Of a stretch of 64,000 bases of DNA, positions 57,431-64,000 are shown in pieces (position 1 is the first letter of the stretch; each line of letters begins with the position of its first letter). The notes under the pieces were generated by a model, which did no database searches, was not told the DNA's origin, and saw nothing but the letters and a program-made list of their open reading frames with translations. Origin of the DNA: Pyricularia pennisetigena (taxonomy: Eukaryota > Ascomycota > Sordariomycetes > Magnaporthales > Pyriculariaceae); the NCBI RefSeq assembly GCF_004337985.1, contig NC_043741.1, forward strand, positions 5,853,445-5,917,444, read 5' to 3'. The translations under genes were made by a program, and so were the position numbers.

Positions 57431-57845
57431 GAAACATGGCGGATAGAAAGACGCATCCTTGCTATGCACCTTGACCCAGTTATTTTACGCTGGCGAAATT
57501 TATACCATGCTAGAGCTATTTGCTAGTGTGGGCAACTCGACTCGCGCGAACCCAATCAGCAAACAATTTTCTTCCTCGTTCTCTATGGTCCTCGTTATCA
57601 ATCGTTTTTCGGTTCGGCCGTCGCACTTTACACGCTGCCGCCGGGGAGGGGAAAATAGAGATGTTTGTAATTATTAATGCGGTCAGCCACCCTATTGGAA
57701 ATCGGTTGGGGAACGAGCCGGCTTTGCCACGACCTAGAACGGACTGCTGGATTGGACTGGACCTCAGTATCGAACACACGACACAGGGTCGTCTCGTCTT
57801 ACGAGAATGGCACACTGTGCAAGGCTGGAGAGATGACAGGGTGGA

Positions 57846-57869
57846 TCTAGCGGGCGAAACGGTCAAATC
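57846..57869. repeat. 24-bp dispersed motif, copy 1
   Basis: TCTAGCGGGCGAAACGGTCA and four further bases match 58397-58420 at 21 of 24 positions. All three differences are transitions. Confidence 0.7.
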
Positions 57870-58396
57870 ATATTGCAAAGTTCTTTGTTTTCCAGGTAGG
57901 TGTGACGTATGCAGTATGTAGGACCCAGACGACGCCATAATTACCGTGTCCTCCCCCTCCCTAGGTTAGCATTCCCCAAAATTATTAATAATTTCCAGCT
58001 AGCGATACGATTGGCAAAGTGCGGTCAACAATGTGGCCGCAAGCAGATGGAGATTCATAGGTTGATTGATACTCTTGAGCCGTGCTTATAGTAGACTTGG
58101 TATTATAAAAAAATATAAAAACAGAATGAAAATAATAATAATAAAAAAAGCAGTAATTGCAATGACAATCACACACAATGTATGACCTTAGTACAGCGTA
58201 AATTAACTTTTTTTTTCTGGCCCGTGCTAACTTACAGAAAATACCTCCCACAGTTCTCAACTAGCATTCCCCGAGCCAAAAAAAAAAAAAAAAAAATCCT
58301 GAGTGAGCCGATGACGCAAGAGCGCGTGCCACGAATATGGTCGAGTCGCCAAGTCTAGCGGGGGCGCAAACTTGACCCGATAGCCGGGGCCTGCGC

Positions 58397-58420
58397 TCTG
58401 GCGGGCGAAACGACCAAATC
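58397..58420. repeat. 24-bp dispersed motif, copy 2
   Basis: TCTGGCGGGCGAAACGACCA and four further bases; mate of 57846-57869. A weaker third resemblance (TCTAGCGGGGGCGCAAAC) lies about 50 bp to its left. Confidence 0.7.
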
Positions 58421-59134
58421 CATGCAGACACGCCCACCCTGTATGCTAAATTGAACCTTTTTTGACGCAATCGATATTGACCCATCTTGTCTATCTACGA
58501 CCTGACGCGAATCGGACTGAGAAGCGAACGAAAGCCAAGCGGGCCGCTCGGGTCGCCTCCGATTCTTTTTTTGATGGTAACGACACGGTACTAAGAATTC
58601 GACTTAATTTTTTATCTACCACACCTGAATTAGTTGTTTTGTCTTTTGAAATCACAATAGGGAGTGTCTGTAGTAAAACAGCTGTGCTGTAGATCGCCCC
58701 AGATCCACGCAACTTTGAACCAGACGTGCACATCGGAGTTTTTGGCACAGATCGCCCGAGAAGGCGGTGCTTTTGCTTATGCTGTACGTGCTATCATGTA
58801 CTAATCGTGTAAGGCGTGGTTCTTGGCCTTGCTTTAGGGTCGAACTACGAATCTGGTTTGCATGCATGCACTTCTAAAGGAAGATGGTGCGCAGAAACAT
58901 TGCAGTGCAGGGTAGGTTGTTAGACGATAAAGACACTTTTTAATTGCTCAGATGAACAAGGAATCGTCCAAACCTAATCATGAAGCCACTGTTTCGTATA
59001 TGGTGTCGAGTACCTGGTGGCAAATAACGATGTTATGGTACAGCTTAGGCAGGTGTCTTCTCCTGCGCAAGCACGCCCAACCCGGCCGAGATAGCCTGCC
59101 TCCCCCCCCTGCTAGCTCTGCGCGATGGGTAGAT

Positions 59135-60326
59135 TTACAGTCCAGCCTCAGCCCGCACCTTGAAGCCCTGTCGGGGCGCGTGTACCCGAATCCCGCGAAG
59201 GTTCTCGATCACGATCTCAGCCTGGTCCATGTGAACCAGCTTGCCGGCGTCCCGATGTTTACTTCCCGTGTCGGTCGGCCAGAGCCTCACCATGGAGCCC
59301 CTGGTCAGGCCCTCGCCATCTGCGGCGGTCGGTTCAGCCCCGGCGTAGTCCTCGTTTTGCCGAGAGGCGAGGATCAGCTGTGCAGCCTCCTTGCCATTTA
59401 ATTTACGGGGCTTGGGCCCGGATGACCCGGCCGCCCCTACGGCCTTGTCGAACCGCTGTATCCATGCGAACACGCGGGGGAACAGCTCCGCAGAGACCTG
59501 GTCTGCGGGGAGAGCCGGGCTTCCGGGCAGAGTGACGAGCCAGTGAAACGGCCAGATGGCCTCGATATCGGCGAGGCTGGGCTTTTCTGTTTGCAAGATC
59601 CAGTCACCTGGAGATTTTTGTTTTTCATTGGTCAGGACTCCCGACAACCTCATTTGGACAATACCACCCTGACGAAACAAAAGCTTCCAGTCGGCAAGGT
59701 GGGTGAATCAAAAAAAAAAATAAAAAAATAAAAAAATAAAAAAACTTACGTCCGTCTGCAAGCAAAGTCGTCTCGAGCAGCTCCATCGCGTCTCGGATCT
59801 TGTTGATTGCGTCGGCCCGCGACAGCCACCCTCCCGGCGGCTGGTCGCCGATGAAGCTGGCCCTGTCTTTTTGAAATTTGGGGTCCTTGAGTACCGGCAG
59901 GTCACGAGGCAGGAGGCCCATGGCCGCGAAGAAGATGCCCGTGTCGAGCGTCAGCGCCGCAAGCAGCCGCTGGACGCCCTTTGACTGAGGCTCTGACGCT
60001 CCCAGTTTGGGCACAGATGGATGCGTCTCCTCCAGCTTGGAGAGCATCAGGCGCGTGTCCAGGTAGACGTCGCGCCCGATTGAGAGGACTGGAATGCGAC
60101 GGTATTGGACCCCCAGCTCCTCAGAGAGGTCTGGTCGGGGCATGATGGGCGGTTGCAGCTGTTATCTGGGCATCAGTGATTAGAGCTCTTGGGATTTCGT
60201 CCAACCTGTGTTGCTTACACATTGCATATACGGTATGCCTCTGAGAGCTAGATACCACGAAACCCTCCTCGCAAATGGAGAAAAGGGATAGTGGTATAGA
60301 ATAATAGGTGGATCTGGGCTTGCCAT
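59135..60326 (-). CDS. GST-like protein with C-terminal extension
   Basis: Three exons (60326-60219, 60158-59750, 59607-59135) encode 329 residues. The thioredoxin-fold N-terminus starts PPIILYHYPFSPFARRVSWYL (residues 6-26), with SPFARR at the glutathione-site position, and after the first splice gives QPPIMPRPDLSEELG, YRRIPVLSIG and YLDTRLMLSKLEE. The helical GST domain follows and is joined at the second splice as LLADGRDWILQTEKPSLADIEAIWPFHW. After about residue 235 comes an extra segment with GSMVRLWPTDTG, HRDAGKLV and RGIRVHAPRQGFKV, which looks like a small beta-barrel and is not part of classical GSTs. Intron 2 (142 nt) contains an A/T run. Substrate is unknown. Conjugation or a non-enzymatic Ure2-like role are both possible; the usual catalytic Tyr or Cys is not obvious. 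Confidence 0.88.
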
Positions 60327-60883
60327 TGTGATTCGGGGAGCGATGGTGTGTATCTCTTTCAACAACAGCTGCAAATTGAATCCCTGACGATTGAATCGGC
60401 TCCTGAACTCGGATTTTAGTGTCCTCCGCAGATTATGTTCTGTCAGATATCTCAATATATGCTTATGTTGGGTGATGTAATGTTGTGTTTGTTGTATCTA
60501 AGCTTAAGTAAGGGCCAGCGGAGGGGCAACTTGACGTACCTCGGCAATTCGGCCACTTATATAATTCAGGGGTTCTGTGCAGAGCCAATAACCAATTCTT
60601 GTCCAAAATTCAGGTCAGTGAATTATAAGTCTCGGGAATGTGGCTTGCATCGGAGATATCGTGTTCTAGTAGCTGTGACTGAGAAATAACCAAGCCAGTA
60701 TACGAGCAGTATCATACAACTATCTTTCGCGACTTCAGTATTTTGCCGGCCAAGACTTGTGATTTTATTGTGCATGAAGACAGCCCTACCAAGATACAAA
60801 CGCGCGCACAACCATACGCCCAACTCGCGTAATGGGTATTATATCCAACAATAAATCAAGGCAACTGCAATCGACCGCATGAA
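60327..60883. other. Spacer between GST and Ras-like genes
   Basis: This 557-bp stretch holds the GST promoter and the 3' flank of the GTPase gene. No further gene is seen. Confidence 0.6.
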
Positions 60884-62011
60884 TTAAGCCCGCATGAACT
60901 CCTGCCGCCTGGAAAATGGGTTAATGAGAGTTCTCCAGAAACCTTTTTTTCGCCAACGATCACCCACTCCAGCTTGTGTCTCGAGCCTGAGGAGTGCAGC
61001 CGTTTCGGCCTCCTCTTGACGTTTCCTGCGCTTTTGGCTGAGTCTGAGTATCTCTTGACAGATGATAGGGAATACTTCTTTGACACTATGGACAGTATCA
61101 AAGTCAGCAATGAAGGGAGAACAAGATTCGAATTCGGGATTGGTTGCTGGATAGATGACAACAATAGCCCATCTCGAGTCCAGTCCACCAAGCTGTATGT
61201 ATATACGTACTTGTCACCAGTCCTTGCACTTATCTCTAGAAAGGGGCAGCTCATGTCGAACGCGGAGGCAGTCCTGGAACCCTCGGCCCAAGCCACCACG
61301 CGTTCCTCATCATCGACATCGCTCTTGTTTCCGACGAGAAGCAGGCCATATTCCCGACGAATCCCACGGCTGGTTGGATTGCTGCTCCGGAATGAGCCAC
61401 TTATAAACCTCTGGACGCGGATCGCAAGCTCGAGTGAGTCTTTGTCTGTTGTGTCGTACAGCAGCACCGCGCCTTCGGTGATCGCCAGTGCTTGTTCCAG
61501 CATCAGGTTGGTGGTGAGATGCTTGGATGGTAATTCGAGTACATCCACGTTGTAGTTGAGACCATTGATCTGGATCGGCTGTCGGCAACCGCCTTCGAGT
61601 TTCCCTTGCTTGGGATCAGGGCCGTCTTCGAAGGTATTGAGAGCAAACTACCCAGCACCAGAGGAATCGAGACAGGTCAGCATCTCATGTTCTGTCCAGG
61701 CTTTGATATATGCATCATCGTGATTGACCGGTTGACGTGCATATGCTTGAAGGGCTCAAATGTTGTCAGGAGGCACAAACCCTGGTGAGAAGACTTGTTT
61801 TTCCGCAGCCTTTGGCGCCGACAATAAGTACACGAAAATCCCTCTCCGTCTTCCCCTCTCTCCTGACATCTTCAGGGCGCCGATTCTGTGCCTCAAACCG
61901 GCTCAGCCTGCTCGTTCGATCTGAAGTCTTGTTATCGCCTTGTATCTCCTGCCACGTGAAGATAGCCTTTAGATAGTTGGCCTCTTCATCGGTCCATTGC
62001 ATCGAACCCAT
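60884..62011 (-). CDS. Atypical Ras-like small GTPase
   Basis: Three exons (62011-61781, 61647-61211, 61085-60884; introns 133 and 125 nt, phases 0 and 2) encode 289 residues. The first ATG in frame is at 62011. An N-terminal extension of about 60 residues precedes the P-loop GAKGCGKT (65-72). Motif G4 is NKSD (184-187) and G5 is EISAR (215-219). Splice 2 gives EISARTGDNVKEVFPIICQEIL, the normal end of a Ras fold. The G3 motif DxxG is replaced by DVLE (112-115), so the catalytic switch II Gly and Gln are absent. The C-terminus is basic, Trp-containing and ends EFMRA, with no CAAX prenylation box. It probably binds GTP but may hydrolyse poorly or act as a pseudo-GTPase. No named subfamily is recognised. 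Confidence 0.87.
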
Positions 62012-64000
62012 GGCGATGATGACAGAATTAGTCAAATTTCAGGTTTGATCCTTCACAGGAGGCAGTGGCTAAAAGACTGGAAGCGCTGCCTTTGGTGACT
62101 TGAGATGTGATTGCCATGTACACCAAGTGGCTGGTCGGTCTTGAAGGAGCTGCTGATGCCCAGACTTCTACACCTTGAGTATATATCGGGTTAAGGGATT
62201 AGTGAGTGTACAGAATGAAGCGCCATATGACAGGCTCATCCGCCTAGTCATCCGAATCGTGAAATACATGCCCATGCTAGGCTTGGGCGTAATTTGAGAG
62301 GCCAAGACCCCCAATATCACCCTCTTACTCGTCTCCATTCCGTTTGCGGTCATGTCACAACAGCAATATCGAAATTTTGAGTAGCAAGTACTACTCAAAT
62401 TCGGGGCTGTCTACGGTTGGCAAAGGCCAGCTCATTTACATGAAACCTTTTCCCTTACTCTGACGAATGATTCGTATTATCTCGAGCGGCGAACAAGTGT
62501 CACAACATAGCAGTCCAGCCTGCCTCGAGCCACTGTCTATTTGTTGCATTCCGTATTCTGTGCGGCATGTCCGGAAATACTGCAGGAGATCAGGGGTAGG
62601 TTAAAGCAAAGAAGCAATGTTGGAGTGAAGTCGGGGGCCGAAGCCGGGCCAGAAGCAAACGTCATATGCTTACACGGCAGAAACGCGTGGAGTGTCCTCG
62701 GACACAAGGCAAGCTGTTGCGCTACCATCTAATTTGAATCTCGTGTTGGATTATGCAAGTTTGCAGAAAATATGATGATGGTGGTTTTCCAACCCGACAA
62801 GCTTAGATCAATAGATCAATGAATACAGACTGACGAAGATAAGACGAGAATACAGAAAAAGAACCTTGCAAGATTACCAAGTTTAGTTCATGGTATCTTC
62901 AACGACCCACGGATGGGTAATATCTTGAGGGGGAGCCGAGTCGGGAACGCTTTATGAATGCCATCGTAACGAACGGTTGTGACTTGTGTCCTCAAAGATG
63001 AGATGTTTGTTTCTCCCGGATTGGTTCCACAGAGAGCACCGGGCTTTTCAACTTTCTGTTGGAAAAATAAGAACGGAAAGTGCCGACAACAAAAATAACA
63101 TTGGATGGTAGCATCGAGTTCAGTTCACCGTGCTCACCTGTTTGTGGAACCGGAACTTTTGTGATTGAAGCCGAAACAATCACACGTTAGTATGTTGTCG
63201 AGATGTATAGCATGAATCAAGTACAACATCCTACTACTGGTAGAACGGTAGGCCGGTGGGTAACCTTGATATTGACAGCAGGTCCGAGGGAAATGAAGAT
63301 GGAGACGGATTACTGCATGGGCTCCAGAGTCGTGTCTGGAGAGACTCGGCTAGAGAGAAGATTGCCGCAAGTTGCTGGAGAATCAAACACGACCCGCTGT
63401 TTGGCATTGGTGCGGGCAGTCTTGTTCTGGTTGACCCCACCTACCCCAAACTAAGAATAGGTCTTCTGGTGCCTCCAGGGCTGCCTATGCGAAGGGAGGT
63501 TCCGCCACAACACAGCCAAATCCTGCTCACTCAACCCTGGCCCACACCATGTGTGGTTCCTCCGGCCCATTCCAGCCGGACGGAGCCCAGCCGGAGCTGA
63601 CCAAGTTGATTTTGGTATATGTGAATCCTGCCTTGGTCATGATTGACGATCAGATAGCTTCTGCGGCACATCTTACCAAGCTTTTCAAAGTATACCACGT
63701 AGTGCAAAAGTCCAATAACATTCAAGCCTCATATATTTATTTATTTTTTATTTTTTATTTTTTCACGATGGCCATCCGTTGATTGGCACAGCTTGTGGCT
63801 TTTGGGACCGAGAAGAACGACCCCGCTGAATCGCGCGAAAAAAAAAAGAGGCATGGGTGCAAAACATGACTGGCCCCCTGTCGGAACTCGGAGCATCGAT
63901 GCTACTGTACTATAGAGTACCGCTGGTCGCATTGCTCTACGATGTAGATCACCTAGCAAGGTGAGGCCATCAATGGAATGGGGGTGAGATGAGATTGATT
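62012..64000. other. Gene-free right edge
   Basis: This is the upstream region of the GTPase gene and about 1.5 kb more. Frames at 63203-63600 overlap in different phases. One contains WRIKHDPLFGIGAGSLVLVDP and could be a real exon of a gene partly outside the window, but no start, splice pair or domain supports it. The sequence near 63739-63766 is T/A-rich. Confidence 0.5.

Larger units (their letters stand above)
55973..59134. other. Gene-free 3.2-kb stretch
   Basis: This is the upstream region of the bZIP gene and 3' flank of the GST gene. It holds 28 A residues at 57398-57425, an AT-rich block near 58080-58240 and a GC-richer island at about 58295-58440. A 24-bp motif occurs twice (57846-57869 and 58397-58420). 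Frames at 56196-56930 and 57516-57938 lack domains. A stray ACGCGT is at 57217. Confidence 0.5.

Noticed and set aside
57516..57938. Opposed frames of 133 and 140 codons
   Set aside because: Both strands open over the same interval without domains; no transcript logic.
63203..63600. Two overlapping frames that might be an exon
   Set aside because: No splice signals or domain link them to a start or end; recorded as uncertain in the right-edge entry.

Overview
The window is nuclear DNA of a filamentous ascomycete, most likely a Sordariomycete. The evidence is small phase-consistent introns (63-142 nt is usual, with CTRAY branch sites and GTRNGT donors), a HET-domain gene, DUF3176 and WSC families, a fungal Dsn1 and an Atf1-type bZIP, and a transposon carrying repeat-induced point mutation (RIP). 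A Magnaporthales-like genome would fit, but I cannot prove that from the sequence. I hand-spliced 20 protein-coding genes; every exon junction given below preserves the reading frame. I recognised no tRNA, rRNA or CRISPR.

Layout. 1.2-3.7 kb: secreted heme peroxidase with two WSC domains (-). 4.67-8.43 kb: a RIP-degraded pogo/Fot1-type DNA transposon with 43-bp terminal inverted repeats and TA target duplication, interrupted by a second TA-flanked element of about 1.86 kb that is very AT-rich and holds an internal tandem duplication. 9.4-14.8 kb: a GPI-type secreted protein (+), a GFA-family zinc protein (-) and a DUF1365 membrane protein (-). 16.2-20.1 kb: MBF1 coactivator and a HET protein (both +). 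22.0-26.2 kb: a 75-aa small protein and replication-licensing factor Cdt1 (both +), facing an amidohydrolase (-). 27.1-37.4 kb: DUF3176 membrane protein, a glycogen-binding-domain protein and a Pro/Gly-rich cell-surface protein (all -), separated by long gene-free stretches. 42.1-45.5 kb: a 1151-aa disordered protein (+). 46.7-56.0 kb is a housekeeping cluster: U1 snRNP protein C (-) divergent from p24 cargo receptor Erv25 (+), kinetochore protein Dsn1 (-) and the Atf1-like bZIP factor (-). 59.1-62.0 kb: GST-like protein and an atypical Ras-like GTPase (both -).

How the genes relate. There is no biosynthetic cluster or operon. Functions are mostly separate: splicing (U1-C), secretion (Erv25), chromosome cycle (Cdt1, Dsn1), stress transcription (MBF1, Atf1), cell surface (peroxidase-WSC and two GPI-type proteins) and self/non-self recognition (HET).

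The most notable observations are a 6-nt microexon needed to build the U1-C zinc finger, paired ACGCGT (MCB) sites upstream of CDT1, the nested transposon pair with contrasting mutation signatures, an MBF1 with a strongly diverged helix-turn-helix, and a Ras-like protein lacking the DxxG motif.
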